From NCBI GenBank assembly GCA_963974475.1, contig CAXBCR010000002.1, forward strand, positions 62,001 to 126,000: DNA of 64,000 nt. Direction: 5' to 3'. The stretch comes from CAJXZP01 sp963974475. GTDB lineage: Bacteria; Bacteroidota; Bacteroidia; Flavobacteriales_G; Salibacteraceae. The notes under the pieces were generated by a model. The model saw only the letters and a list, made by a program, of their open reading frames with translations. It made no database searches and was not told the DNA's origin. The position numbers and the translations under genes were made by a program. Positions 9,558 to 18,419 of this stretch are shown piece after piece. Position 1 is the first letter of the stretch. Every line of letters begins with the position of its first letter.

Positions 9558-10571
9558 TTATTGCTTTTTTGCCGAGATTCTTTCGAGTGCAAAAATAATA
9601 AGGAATCCTAGAACAAACAATCCTATGGCAAAACCTATTTGAGGTGATTTATCGGTTAAACCAATAAGCAAATCATTATCGCTAAGGATGGTGTAATCGG
9701 CATTAGGAAGAACGTTCTTTTCTACCAATGGAACGTATGTTTCGTTAACCTCACCAGCGTGTTTTACAAATACTTCGTTTACTTCTTTCCACGGCCAAAC
9801 CTTGTTGAGAGATCCCACCAAAAATCCCGTCAGCATGGCTAAAGTCCTATTTTCATATTTCTCAAACATCCATTTTAGTACTCGAGAAAAGCTTAGTAAA
9901 CCAACAATACCTCCTAAAGCAAATAAGCCAAGTTGAAAACCATTGGTAAAAATGATAGTAATGTCAAGGGCTTTTAATCCATCAATAAGCGCGCTAACTT
10001 TCCCAAGAATAAGGTGATAGGCACCTAAAAGTAATAAGATAAAACTGCCAGATATTCCTGGAAGAATCATAGCTACAAACGATAATATACCCGCCATAAA
10101 TAGATACCACATGGTATCGGGACCTTGGGCAGGAGAAACAATGGTTACTCCAAAAGAAATGATAGCTCCAGTCAATAATGCTAGGATGTTGCCCATATTC
10201 CAGCTAGAAACTCTATTGCCAATGAGCCAAACAGAGGCAACTATCAACCCGAAAAAGAAAGCCCAAACCAATACGGGTTCGTGATGTAATAGATAGTTAA
10301 ATATTTTTGCTAGGGATAGAATACTAATTAATATACCAAGTATTAATGAGACTAAAAATTTGCCATTGATTGCATTAAATGCTGCCGCAATGCCATCTTG
10401 TTTAAGTGTTTTTAGTACTCCTATGTTTAAGGAGGTGAGCGTGTCAATAAGTTCTTTATATATTCCTGCGATCAATGCGATGGTTCCTCCTGAAACCCCA
10501 GGAACAACATCGGCTGCGCCCATTGCCATTCCTTTAAGGGTAATTATGGCGTAGTCTTTTATGTTTCTCAT
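9558..10571 (-). CDS. DUF368 membrane protein, probable polyprenyl-phosphate translocase (PopT family)
   Basis: A multi-pass inner-membrane protein (about 8-9 hydrophobic segments over 337 residues) with the DUF368 hallmark DVVPGVSGGTIALI near the N-terminus and a second, internally repeated ILPGISGSFILLLLG. DUF368 proteins have been shown in other bacteria to be one of two families of undecaprenyl-phosphate transporters that return the carrier lipid to the cytoplasmic face; I infer the same role here. A loop of about 60 residues before the last membrane segment is polar. ATG start at 10571. It follows phosphosulfolactate synthase on the same strand, but a perfect hairpin separates the two, so it may need its own promoter or read-through. 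Confidence 0.88.
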   Translation of the reverse strand: MRNIKDYAIITLKGMAMGAADVVPGVSGGTIALIAGIYKELIDTLTSLNIGVLKTLKQDGIAAAFNAINGKFLVSLILGILISILSLAKIFNYLLHHEPVLVWAFFFGLIVASVWLIGNRVSSWNMGNILALLTGAIISFGVTIVSPAQGPDTMWYLFMAGILSFVAMILPGISGSFILLLLGAYHLILGKVSALIDGLKALDITIIFTNGFQLGLFALGGIVGLLSFSRVLKWMFEKYENRTLAMLTGFLVGSLNKVWPWKEVNEVFVKHAGEVNETYVPLVEKNVLPNADYTILSDNDLLIGLTDKSPQIGFAIGLFVLGFLIIFALERISAKKQ

Positions 10572-10595
10572 GTATTTATGTTAAATATAAAATGA

Positions 10596-10629
10596 CAAAA
10601 GCTGGCAATTTCACAATTGCCAGCTTTTG
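10596..10629 (-). terminator. Perfect 15-bp stem hairpin between two minus-strand genes
   Basis: Arms CAAAAGCTGGCAATT and AATTGCCAGCTTTTG are exactly complementary with a 4-nt loop, 11 nt after the stop of phosphosulfolactate synthase. T-rich sequence follows on the minus strand, so an intrinsic terminator is likely, though the downstream gene starts only 24 nt later. Confidence 0.7.
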
Positions 10630-10640
10630 AATATTTTTTG

Positions 10641-11423
10641 TTACATCATTTTATCTGCCATTTCCTTCGGTAGGAAATTAAAGAATGTATCACCTCTTAA
10701 TCCAAGTCGTAGGGTTTCTAAAGGAATAACTTCATGAGGAGCAATATTTCCTAAATTAACATTAGCACCAAATTGGTTAATAAACCATACTTGTTGTGAT
10801 TTTTGAGGTGCTTCCCATAAAACATTATCGTTTCCAATTTGTTCCGAAATATGGTTAATCATACTTTGCTTGGCATTTCCCTCCTTATCAAAAATTCCGA
10901 TGGTACCACTTTCTCTTGCCTCGGCAATTACTTTCCAAGCACCTGCTTCCAATTCTGATTTCATTTTTCTAATCCAATCCTCTTCACTTAGTAAATCGGC
11001 ATCGGTTTTAGATCCAACCTCCGAAAGTACCGTAAAGTCTTTAGAAAGAGTTTCGATGTACTGCAATTTTTCATCTTCTGGAATATGGATGCAACCATCA
11101 GAAATTTCAGCAAAATCTAGTTTTAAGTCATCTAAAACACGTCTGTAATCGTCTACCATACCTCGTACGGCAAATGCTTCAAAAAGTGTTCCCCCAAGGT
11201 AACATTTAATATTAGCTTCTTTATACATTGCTAATTTGACCTTAAGGTTTTTGGTAATATAAGAGGTGCCAAAACCAAATTTCACAATATCCATTAAGTC
11301 ACCACATGACTCAATAAAATATTCTGTCTGACGATTACTAAGACCTTTATCCATCATCATGGTGAGTCCTTTCTCACGCGGTTTATCTGTCCTTTTTGGC
11401 AGAAATGGTAATTCAAAGTTCAT
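10641..11423 (-). CDS. comA: Phosphosulfolactate synthase (ComA family)
   Basis: Matches the family that adds sulfite to phosphoenolpyruvate to make (2R)-phospho-3-sulfolactate: the N-terminal KPREKGLTMMMDKGLS, then VKFGFGTSYI, YLGGTLFE, EISDGCIHI, LSEVGSK and the late VIPLETLRLGLRGDT are all conserved landmarks in family order. The length (260 residues) is normal. In methanogens this is the first step of coenzyme M synthesis; in Bacteroidota the gene occurs without the other coenzyme M genes and its product may feed sulfolactate or sulfonolipid metabolism, which I cannot decide from here. The start lies 8 nt after the stop of the upstream TPR gene, so the two are co-transcribed. Confidence 0.9.
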   Translation of the reverse strand: MNFELPFLPKRTDKPREKGLTMMMDKGLSNRQTEYFIESCGDLMDIVKFGFGTSYITKNLKVKLAMYKEANIKCYLGGTLFEAFAVRGMVDDYRRVLDDLKLDFAEISDGCIHIPEDEKLQYIETLSKDFTVLSEVGSKTDADLLSEEDWIRKMKSELEAGAWKVIAEARESGTIGIFDKEGNAKQSMINHISEQIGNDNVLWEAPQKSQQVWFINQFGANVNLGNIAPHEVIPLETLRLGLRGDTFFNFLPKEMADKMM

Positions 11424-11431
11424 AACTATAA

Positions 11432-12844
11432 TTATTTATAATTTTCAATTAAATCCATAATACCTTCGTATTTACCCGCATCTGGGTAAAAGTCGAAGAA
11501 TTGGCTCGATTTATCAGGGTCTATTTCTAAAGCTAAAAATAATATTGATTCTGCGTCCAACTCATGGCCCAAAGCCAACATTAACGCTGCGTATCGGTAA
11601 TACAAAATAGATTCTTCTGGATGTTTTGAGATACCGTCCACCAAAACCTCTAATGCTTTTTCCTCTTTTAGATTTATGATTAAAGATTCGGCATAATCCA
11701 TAAAAATCCCTTTGTTATCTAAATTGGATTCGTATACTTTTTGATACAGTTTTTCGGCTTCTTCCTCCTTGCCTATATTCATAAAAAGGTCGGCTTGAAA
11801 ATATCTGTAATACATATTGTCCGGGTTGATTTTTACAGCCTTTTCAATGTATAAAAGCCCCTCCGAGGAATTATTTAAATTGGAATATGCTACTGCAAAA
11901 CCTAACCATCCATCTGCATATTCTGGGTTTTGATCCACTGCTAATTGGAAATATTCAAGTGCCGTTTCATTTTGTTCTAAAACGATATAGCAATGACCAA
12001 TAAAATTGTAGGTAATTGGATCGGCATACCCATAGGTAATTGAATTTTTGTACGCTTCGATAGCCAACTCATAATTTTCCACTTTCATATAGGCATTACC
12101 CATGTTAAATGAAGCTTCAGGAAAATCTTCGTTGATTAAAATAGCGTATTCAAAAGCCCATATTGCTTTCTCATAATTTTCTACCGATAGGTACATGTTG
12201 CCTGCAGAAAACCATGCTAAATGAGAATATGGATTATTATCAATAAATTCGTTTATAAATGAGATAGCTTCATCATTTCTACCCGCTAATTCACAGGTTA
12301 AGCTTAGTTCTAACAGTGCATCTTCGCTGTTTGGAAAATGAGAAAGAATAGTTTGGTAATCGGAAATTGCGCTAGCATAATCGCCTAGTTCTTGATATTC
12401 TTTGGCGATGGCAAGTTTAACGTCTTCTTGATCTTCAATGGGTGTAATTTCGGCAAGAGTCTTGAGTACTTCGATAGCTTTTTCCCTATGGTTTGCCATA
12501 CTAAGTACAAGCGCCTTTGAAAAATAATGTTCTGGATTTGAATCAACAAAAAGCGAAATATCCTGAACAATACGAACCGCTAATTCCTTTTTTTCGGTAT
12601 AAACCAAAGTTTCGGCCTCTTTTAGTAAAAGGGAAGTTGAATCAGGGTGCTGTTCTTTGGCCAATTGAATGATTTGTTGAACCGTTTCTGAATTCTCATC
12701 AAATTGATAATAATCAATGAGCTCTTCAAATTCTTCTACATCAAAATACACAACTGATTTGGAAGAGCGCATTTTTTCAAATTTCTCAATCAAATAATTG
12801 TCGTGTTCTTCGTCAAAAGGCAGAAAATCAGAATGGTCTTCCAT
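11432..12844 (-). CDS. Tetratricopeptide repeat protein (about 470 aa)
   Basis: A long cytoplasmic TPR solenoid: at least nine repeats with the pattern of aromatic/Gly/Ala positions (for example NYEKAIWAFEYAILINEDFP, NYELAIEAYKNSITYGYADP, NETALEYFQLAVDQNPEYAD). The N-terminus is very acidic (MEDHSDFLPFDEEHDNYLIE). No enzyme domain, signal peptide or membrane segment seen. Start chosen at ATG 12844; the frame runs back to a TTG at 12871, but two tandem -7 boxes TACATTTG lie in that extension. First gene of the minus-strand run with phosphosulfolactate synthase; a scaffold role is likely but the partner is unknown. Confidence 0.85.
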   Translation of the reverse strand: MEDHSDFLPFDEEHDNYLIEKFEKMRSSKSVVYFDVEEFEELIDYYQFDENSETVQQIIQLAKEQHPDSTSLLLKEAETLVYTEKKELAVRIVQDISLFVDSNPEHYFSKALVLSMANHREKAIEVLKTLAEITPIEDQEDVKLAIAKEYQELGDYASAISDYQTILSHFPNSEDALLELSLTCELAGRNDEAISFINEFIDNNPYSHLAWFSAGNMYLSVENYEKAIWAFEYAILINEDFPEASFNMGNAYMKVENYELAIEAYKNSITYGYADPITYNFIGHCYIVLEQNETALEYFQLAVDQNPEYADGWLGFAVAYSNLNNSSEGLLYIEKAVKINPDNMYYRYFQADLFMNIGKEEEAEKLYQKVYESNLDNKGIFMDYAESLIINLKEEKALEVLVDGISKHPEESILYYRYAALMLALGHELDAESILFLALEIDPDKSSQFFDFYPDAGKYEGIMDLIENYK

Positions 12845-12851
12845 AAGTTTA

Positions 12852-12876
12852 CAAATGTACTGTAATCTCAAATGTA
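12852..12876 (-). promoter_or_regulatory. Two tandem -7 boxes TACATTTG
   Basis: On the minus strand TACATTTG occurs at 12876-12869 and again at 12859-12852, the second only 7 nt before the ATG at 12844. Either could drive the TPR/phosphosulfolactate synthase transcript. Confidence 0.45.
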
Positions 12877-12994
12877 ATAAAACAAATGAATGCTATTTGG
12901 ATGGATTTTTTGACTTGTTAACAAGCCTGTCAACAGTTGGAAATAACTTTAATTTAAAGGTGAAATATGGGTGAATGCTACCTCAAATTCTATT

Positions 12995-13002
12995 TATATT
13001 TG
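12995..13002 (+). promoter_or_regulatory. -7 box TATATTTG before glmM
   Basis: Exact TAnnTTTG match 19 nt before the chosen glmM ATG at 13022. It supports that start over the GTG/ATG-like codons further upstream. Confidence 0.5.
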
Positions 13003-13021
13003 CATTCTAAAATTAAAGCAA

Positions 13022-14416
13022 ATGCCCCTTATAAAATCAATCTCTGGTATCAGAGGAACAATTGGAGGATTTCCTAACGAAGGTCTTACTCCTCTAGATA
13101 TAGTAAAATTCACGTCTGCTTTTGGCTTTTGGTTAAAAGAGAATTCATCATCAACCGCACCAAAAATTGTGGTAGGTAGAGATGCTAGAATTTCTGGTGA
13201 AATGGTGTCTAACTTGGTGTGTGCCACTCTTCAAGGGTTAGGGATAAGTGTTGTAGATTTAGGATTGTCAACTACTCCAACGGTGGAGGTGGCGGTGCCT
13301 TATTACGAGGCTATTGGCGGTATTATTATTACGGCTAGCCATAATCCAAAGGAATGGAATGCGTTGAAACTTTTAAACGCAAAAGGAGAGTTTATTAATG
13401 CTGAAGAAGGTGCTCTAGTGCTAGAATTGGCTGACTCTAATACAGTAAATTATGCTCAAATAGATGATTTGGGAAGTGTAGAACGTGTGCCTGATTTTGG
13501 TAAAGTTCATATTCAACAAATTATAAATTTACCTCTTGTGGATGTTGCGGCTATCAAAGCGCGTAAATTTAAAGTGGTGGTGGATGCTGTAAATTCAACA
13601 GGAGGAATATTTGTTCCTCAGTTATTGGAAGAATTGGGTGTGGAAGTAAGAAAATTGTATTGTGAGCCAAATGGTAAATTTCCTCATAACCCTGAACCAT
13701 TGCCAGAAAATTTAACAGAACTCATTTCTATCATGAAAAATGAGTCATTTGATTTAGGCATTGTAGTAGATCCGGATGTTGATAGGTTAGCGTTAGTTAG
13801 CGAAACAGGTGAAGTATACGGTGAGGAATATACACTGGTAGCTGTTTCTGATTATGTGTTAAGTCAGGTTAGTGGAGATACGGTTTCCAATATGTCTTCC
13901 ACGAGGGCATTGAGAGATGTAACCGAAAAATATGGGCAAACGCATCACGCTTCAGCGGTTGGTGAGGTAAATGTGGTGAATAAAATGAAGGCTGTAAATG
14001 CGGTAATTGGTGGCGAAGGAAACGGAGGCGTTATTTATCCAGAATTACATTATGGACGAGATTCTCTAGTTGGTATTGCTTTGTTTTTGACCCATTTGGC
14101 TAAAAAAGGAGGGACTGCTTCTTCTTTAAGAGCAACGTATCCTAATTATCATATTTCCAAAAATAAAATACAATTAACTCCTGAAATGGATGTGGATAAA
14201 GTATTACGTTTAGTAGAAGAAAAATATAAAGATCAACCGATTAATACCGATGACGGATTGAAAATTGAGTTCGATAAAGAATGGGTTCATTTACGTAAAT
14301 CTAATACTGAACCTATTATCAGAATATACTCCGAAAGTGAGCACAAAACTACAGCCGAAGTATTGGCAGAAAAGCTCATTATGGATATGAAAGAAATAAT
14401 TCGAGAGAATAGATAA
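13022..14416 (+). CDS. glmM: Phosphoglucosamine mutase GlmM
   Basis: Converts glucosamine-6-phosphate to glucosamine-1-phosphate for UDP-GlcNAc and peptidoglycan synthesis. The phosphohexomutase landmarks are all present: ISGIRGTIGG at the N-terminus, the phosphoserine loop TASHNP (Ser106), the metal loop DPDVDR (Asp250, 252, 254), the sugar-binding GGEGNGG, and the phosphate-binding RKSNTEPIIRIY at the C-terminus. Length 464 residues from ATG 13022; the longer start at 12971 would include the promoter box. First gene of a tight run: cysteine desulfurase follows after 8 nt. A phosphomannomutase specificity cannot be fully excluded by motif alone. Confidence 0.92.
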   Translation: MPLIKSISGIRGTIGGFPNEGLTPLDIVKFTSAFGFWLKENSSSTAPKIVVGRDARISGEMVSNLVCATLQGLGISVVDLGLSTTPTVEVAVPYYEAIGGIIITASHNPKEWNALKLLNAKGEFINAEEGALVLELADSNTVNYAQIDDLGSVERVPDFGKVHIQQIINLPLVDVAAIKARKFKVVVDAVNSTGGIFVPQLLEELGVEVRKLYCEPNGKFPHNPEPLPENLTELISIMKNESFDLGIVVDPDVDRLALVSETGEVYGEEYTLVAVSDYVLSQVSGDTVSNMSSTRALRDVTEKYGQTHHASAVGEVNVVNKMKAVNAVIGGEGNGGVIYPELHYGRDSLVGIALFLTHLAKKGGTASSLRATYPNYHISKNKIQLTPEMDVDKVLRLVEEKYKDQPINTDDGLKIEFDKEWVHLRKSNTEPIIRIYSESEHKTTAEVLAEKLIMDMKEIIRENR

Positions 14417-14424
14417 TTTGCAGA

Positions 14425-15546
14425 ATGTCGCTAATTTATTTTGATAATGCTGCTACCACACCTTTAAGTAATGAGGTTAAAGAAGCCATGGTGCAGGCCA
14501 TGGATGAATTTGGGAATCCATCTTCAGTTCATGCGGTGGGTAGAAAATCAAAATCATTAATTGAAGGAGCACGAAAGAAAATTAGTACTTTGTTAAATTG
14601 TCAACCGGGTGAGATTACTTTTACTTCGGGTGGTACCGAAGCGAATAATTTGGCAATATTTGGAATGGTAGAGTCTGGAAACATGACCGCTATTATTTCG
14701 TCAAAACTGGAGCATCCTGCTGTTGTAGAAAGTATTAAGAAAGCTTCTCATAAATTTCAAATTCCGGTGTTTTGGGTGAATACCTTGCAAAGTGGCTCAG
14801 TTGATTTGAATGATTTGCGTGAATTGCTTACTCAAAATCCAAAATCATTGGTTAGCCTTATGCATGTGAATAATGAAATTGGGACTGTTTTGGATATTCG
14901 GAAAGTAGGTCTGATGTGTCGAGAATTTGGCGCAAAATTTCATTCTGATACTGTACAAAGTATGGGGCATGTGCCTATTAATGTGAATGAGTTACCGGTA
15001 GATTTGCTAACTTACTCCGCGCACAAGCTTAACGGACCGAAAGGGGTAGGATTTCTGTTTCATCGAAAAGGGACAAAAGTTCATGCACAAATAGTAGGAG
15101 GAAAGCAAGAGCGTGAGTTTAGAGGAGGTACTGAAAATAGTATTGGTATCGCAGGACTTATCGCTTCATTTGAGCATAGATTTGAAAATTTTGAGGTACT
15201 AAATACTCATTTACTTCATTTGAAAAATTACTTCATTTCTCAAATAAAAACACACTTGCCTGATGTGACCTTTAATGGTAATTGTACTGATTCTGAGAAT
15301 TCACAAAATTCTATGGTGAGTATTAATTTTCCGCAGTTTAGCCAAAATGATATGCTTCTTTTTCAAATGGATTTGAAGGGGATAATGGTATCCGGTGGAA
15401 GTGCTTGCAGTTCGGGTAGTGTTTCTGGCTCTCACGTGTTGAATGAATTAGGGATTTCAGGAGCAAACATTCGAGTTTCTTTTGGTACGCAAAATACCAT
15501 TCAAGAGATTGATGCATTCATGGAGGTATTAAAAGAATTAAAATAA
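14425..15546 (+). CDS. Cysteine desulfurase (NifS/IscS family)
   Basis: A PLP enzyme that takes sulfur from cysteine as a protein persulfide for iron-sulfur clusters or tRNA thiolation. Diagnostic parts: YFDNAATTPL at the N-terminus, FTSGGTEANNLAI, HVNNEIGTVLDI, the PLP lysine in YSAHKLNGPKG (Lys201), GGKQEREFRGGTENS, and the catalytic cysteine loop SGGSACSSGS (Cys328). This is the class I type with a long mobile cysteine loop. The length of 373 residues is typical. It lies 8 nt after glmM and 61 nt before the DUF4136 lipoprotein; no IscU/SUF scaffold gene is nearby, so the acceptor is not indicated by context. Confidence 0.93.
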   Translation: MSLIYFDNAATTPLSNEVKEAMVQAMDEFGNPSSVHAVGRKSKSLIEGARKKISTLLNCQPGEITFTSGGTEANNLAIFGMVESGNMTAIISSKLEHPAVVESIKKASHKFQIPVFWVNTLQSGSVDLNDLRELLTQNPKSLVSLMHVNNEIGTVLDIRKVGLMCREFGAKFHSDTVQSMGHVPINVNELPVDLLTYSAHKLNGPKGVGFLFHRKGTKVHAQIVGGKQEREFRGGTENSIGIAGLIASFEHRFENFEVLNTHLLHLKNYFISQIKTHLPDVTFNGNCTDSENSQNSMVSINFPQFSQNDMLLFQMDLKGIMVSGGSACSSGSVSGSHVLNELGISGANIRVSFGTQNTIQEIDAFMEVLKELK

Positions 15547-15607
15547 TAGAATAACGTAACTTTTTGAAGAAGCATTCCGTAAAAGAGTAAAACCAAAGAA
15601 ACAAAAG

Positions 15608-16201
15608 ATGAAAAATGGATTATTAAAAGTGGGGTTAGCAGTATTTAGTATTATTACCATTACCGCTTGTTCAGGTACATTCTCTATAATGTCTGATTAC
15701 GACCGAGAAGCGGATTTTGCATCGTTTAAAACCTATAATTACCTGCCCAGTCAAGACTCTTTAATGGGGCCAGGTGCAAGTCGTATTAAATCTTATTGTG
15801 AAGAATACATGAACCTTTTAGGTTATATAAAATCCGATAATCCGGATTTATTTATTTCCGTTAATGGTCAAGTGCAGCAAAAATTAGGAACTACCACGAA
15901 CAATGGTGGATATAGTGGTTATGGTGGTTACTATGGTGGGTATAACGGATGGAATTCCTATACAAGTACCTATGTATATAATCAAACCACAATTGTGATA
16001 GATTTAGTGGATGTAAAAAAACATCAAATGGTGTGGCAAGGAGCGGCTACGGGTGAATTTGACCAATATTCAATGAAGGATAAAAAAATGCATCAGATGG
16101 TGGATGAAATATTCGGAAAGTATCCCTTTCAAGCAGGAACAGCTACTCAAAGACCATTGTTGTATGGGAAATACTATAAAAAACCCACAGCGGTTAAATA
16201 G
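15608..16201 (+). CDS. DUF4136-type lipoprotein
   Basis: A 197-residue lipoprotein: signal peptide and lipobox ITAC (Cys21) followed by a compact domain starting TFSIMSDYDREADFASFKTY, the opening typical of DUF4136. A Gly/Tyr-rich loop (GYSGYGGYYGGYNGW) lies near residue 100, and the closing part carries VDLVDVKKHQMVWQGAATGE, also typical. Function of the family is not known; it is anchored in the envelope, probably outer membrane. Last gene of the glmM run and followed by a bidirectional hairpin. Confidence 0.85.
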   Translation: MKNGLLKVGLAVFSIITITACSGTFSIMSDYDREADFASFKTYNYLPSQDSLMGPGASRIKSYCEEYMNLLGYIKSDNPDLFISVNGQVQQKLGTTTNNGGYSGYGGYYGGYNGWNSYTSTYVYNQTTIVIDLVDVKKHQMVWQGAATGEFDQYSMKDKKMHQMVDEIFGKYPFQAGTATQRPLLYGKYYKKPTAVK

Positions 16202-16229
16202 GAATTAAATCGTAAGATTAAGGAATAGT

Positions 16230-16255
16230 AAAAGGCGCTTTTTAGCGTCTTTTTT
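16230..16255 (+). terminator. Hairpin terminator between convergent genes
   Basis: AAAGGCGCT and AGCGTCTTT pair (one G-T) around a TTTT loop with A-run before and T-run after, so it can end transcription from both sides. It overlaps the last codon of the minus-strand gate-domain protein. Confidence 0.7.
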
Positions 16256-17546
16256 AATGGAAGAAAATATATCCAACAAAAATAGCAGCGATAATTCCGG
16301 CCAAATCTGCTAATAAACCTGCTTGAATTGTGTAACGAGTTTTTTTAATATTGACTACACCATAATATACCGCAACGGTATAAAAAGTGGTTTCTGTGGA
16401 GCCTTGAAAAATGGATGCCATTTTGGATACAAAGTGATCAGCGCCCCCCATTCCTTTGTAATGCTCAAAGGTTTCTAGCATCATTCCCCGCGCACCTGAC
16501 CCACTTAAAGGTTTCATAAATGCAGTAGGTAAGGCAGGAACAAAATCTGAATTAATTCCTAGTAAACTAACCAACCAGCCCATTCCATCTACCACGTAAT
16601 CCATAGTTCCTGAGGCTCTAAAAACCCCGATAGCCACTAACATCCCTACTAAATAGGGAATGATGGTAATGGTAGTGCTAAAACCTTCTTTGGCTCCTTC
16701 AATAAACGATTCGTACACATTTACTTTTTTACGTAAAGCCATCCAAAAAAAGGTGACTATCACGGTCATTAAAATAAAATTTCCACCTACAGATGTGGTC
16801 ATCTCTAAGGTTTCTTTGGGTAGCTGCATGAGCCCATAAACTCCTCCTATTATGATAGAGGTTAGAATTGCCAAAAAGGCAGCAAGTCCGTTTTTGAATA
16901 GGTTTATTTTTTGGTAAATAGAAACGGTGATAAGACCAACCAAGGTCGCAAAATAGGTGGCAATAAGAATGGGAATAAAAACATCGGTAGGATGTAATGC
17001 TCCGGCCTGAGCTCGATAGGCCATAACACTAATTGGAATTATGGTGAGTCCGGAGGTATTTAGCACCAAAAACATTATCATTGAATTGGATGCCGAATCT
17101 TTATCAGCATTAAGTGTTTGAAGCCCCTTCATAGCTTTGAGTCCCATGGGGGTTGCAGAGTTGTCGAGTCCTAACATATTGGCTGCGAAATTCATCATAA
17201 TACTGCCATTAACCGGATGATTTTCGGGAATTTCAGGGAATAGTTTCTTGAAAAATGGGTTAACGAATTTACTCAATTTTTGCACGGCTCCGCCATCTTC
17301 ACCTATTTTCATGAACCCTAACCAAAGCGTCATTACCCCCATTAAATACAAAACTATTCCAATGGATGCCTCAGCCATATCGAACGTGGATTGTACCATA
17401 TCTGAAAAGACATTTAGATCAACCTCCGTAAAAATAATTCCGATGGACTGTTCTAGAAAATCTCTAAAGAAATAGCCAATTACTCGTAGTAAAGCGACTA
17501 GAAAGCCAATTAAAAAAAAGCCTATGAATATATAATTTAAAACCAC
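16254..17546 (-). CDS. Nucleoside recognition (Gate) domain membrane protein, SpmA-SpmB fusion type
   Basis: A 430-residue multi-pass membrane protein. The first half resembles SpmA (FVNPFFKKLFPEIPENHPVNG, MNFAANMLGLDNSATPMGLKAM) and the second SpmB (FIPYLVG-like segment, then FMKPLSGSGARGMM and GSTETTFYTVAVYYGVV), each with a Gate domain. In sporulating Firmicutes the two are separate proteins for core dehydration; in Bacteroidota a fused, non-sporulation form is common and is thought to be a small-molecule transporter. The start codon is GTG at 17546; a -7-like box TACTTTCG lies 19 nt upstream. Substrate unknown. Confidence 0.87.
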   Translation of the reverse strand: MVLNYIFIGFFLIGFLVALLRVIGYFFRDFLEQSIGIIFTEVDLNVFSDMVQSTFDMAEASIGIVLYLMGVMTLWLGFMKIGEDGGAVQKLSKFVNPFFKKLFPEIPENHPVNGSIMMNFAANMLGLDNSATPMGLKAMKGLQTLNADKDSASNSMIMFLVLNTSGLTIIPISVMAYRAQAGALHPTDVFIPILIATYFATLVGLITVSIYQKINLFKNGLAAFLAILTSIIIGGVYGLMQLPKETLEMTTSVGGNFILMTVIVTFFWMALRKKVNVYESFIEGAKEGFSTTITIIPYLVGMLVAIGVFRASGTMDYVVDGMGWLVSLLGINSDFVPALPTAFMKPLSGSGARGMMLETFEHYKGMGGADHFVSKMASIFQGSTETTFYTVAVYYGVVNIKKTRYTIQAGLLADLAGIIAAIFVGYIFFH

Positions 17547-17565
17547 GCTATCTTGTTATGTAGGT

Positions 17566-17573
17566 CGAAAGTA
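17566..17573 (-). promoter_or_regulatory. Variant -7 box TACTTTCG
   Basis: Reads TACTTTCG on the minus strand, 19 nt before the start. The same 8-mer occurs 17 nt before three other genes in this window (18289, 45009, 55416). Confidence 0.4.
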
Positions 17574-17650
17574 GCGGAATTTAGTATGAGATGAATCTAT
17601 TTGGCAATTTTATTTTAACACCTACTTATTAGCAACCTTAGGATTTAGAT

Positions 17651-18271
17651 TTATTCCTCCTTATCGGAATAAATTGAGGGTAGTGAAAGTTTGAGACGGA
17701 GCACTATTAACCGAGCGATAATGATAAAAGCTATCGGAATGATTTTCATCCAAAATATAGGTAACCCTGTGAATGTGAGTGAATAGTAGGATAATCCACC
17801 TAGGAGACTAATGGTTGCATAGATTTCTTTTTGAAAAATTACAGGGATTTTATTTACCAAAATATCTCGAATTATCCCTCCAAAAGTACCGGTGATTGTT
17901 CCTAAAAGAACGCTGTGAATAAGGTCTAAACCTTGATTAATTCCTATTTGAACCCCAAGAATTGTGAAAAATCCAAGACCAATAGCATCAAAAAACATAA
18001 GAGGTCGGTAAATAAAGCGTTGTTTGGATTTAAAAACAATGGCGATGATGGCACCGATTAAAATAAGATAAATATAGGTAGAATCGTGCAGCCAAAACAC
18101 TTCCTTATCTGTAAGAAGCATATCACGCAATGTTCCACCGCCTACAGCACTGGTAAAGGCAATGATGATAATTCCGAAACCGTCAAATTTCATTTTAATA
18201 GCCGTTAAAGCACCAGAAATTGCCATTGAAATGGCCCCCATAATTTCTATATAATGAAAAACATCTGTCAT
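17651..18271 (-). CDS. Trimeric intracellular cation channel family protein (UPF0126/YicG-like)
   Basis: A 206-residue membrane protein with seven hydrophobic segments arranged as an internal repeat: the pair AVGGGTLRDMLL and TFGGIIRDILV are the two copies of the glycine-rich GGxxRD motif typical of the prokaryotic TRIC/UPF0126 family. Homologues form potassium-permeable trimeric channels. The length is typical. ATG at 18271; a variant -7 box TACTTTCG sits 17 nt upstream with a TTTG 18 nt further up. Single gene. Ion selectivity is inferred from the family only. Confidence 0.88.
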   Translation of the reverse strand: MTDVFHYIEIMGAISMAISGALTAIKMKFDGFGIIIIAFTSAVGGGTLRDMLLTDKEVFWLHDSTYIYLILIGAIIAIVFKSKQRFIYRPLMFFDAIGLGFFTILGVQIGINQGLDLIHSVLLGTITGTFGGIIRDILVNKIPVIFQKEIYATISLLGGLSYYSLTFTGLPIFWMKIIPIAFIIIARLIVLRLKLSLPSIYSDKEE

Positions 18272-18288
18272 TCTAAAATTTAAGTTTT

Positions 18289-18318
18289 CGAAAGTAGTTT
18301 AAGAATTGGAATGCCAAA
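18289..18318 (-). promoter_or_regulatory. Promoter: TTTG - 18 nt - TACTTTCG
   Basis: Minus strand: TTTG at 18318-18315 and the variant -7 box at 18296-18289, 17 nt before the ATG of the channel gene. Both elements at plausible spacing. Confidence 0.45.
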
Positions 18319-18419
18319 TAAAAAAAGGCAACTTACTTTTGAGGTAAAACCTGTGAATATTACGATATTTGTGAAAACTAAACATATTGAAATTCATTGA
18401 ATCTATAAAATATAAAGCT

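Noticed and set aside
15900..15960. Short tandem GGT-rich run as a repeat array or CRISPR
   Set aside because: It codes the Gly/Tyr loop of the DUF4136 lipoprotein and has no regular spacer-repeat structure. No CRISPR array was seen anywhere.
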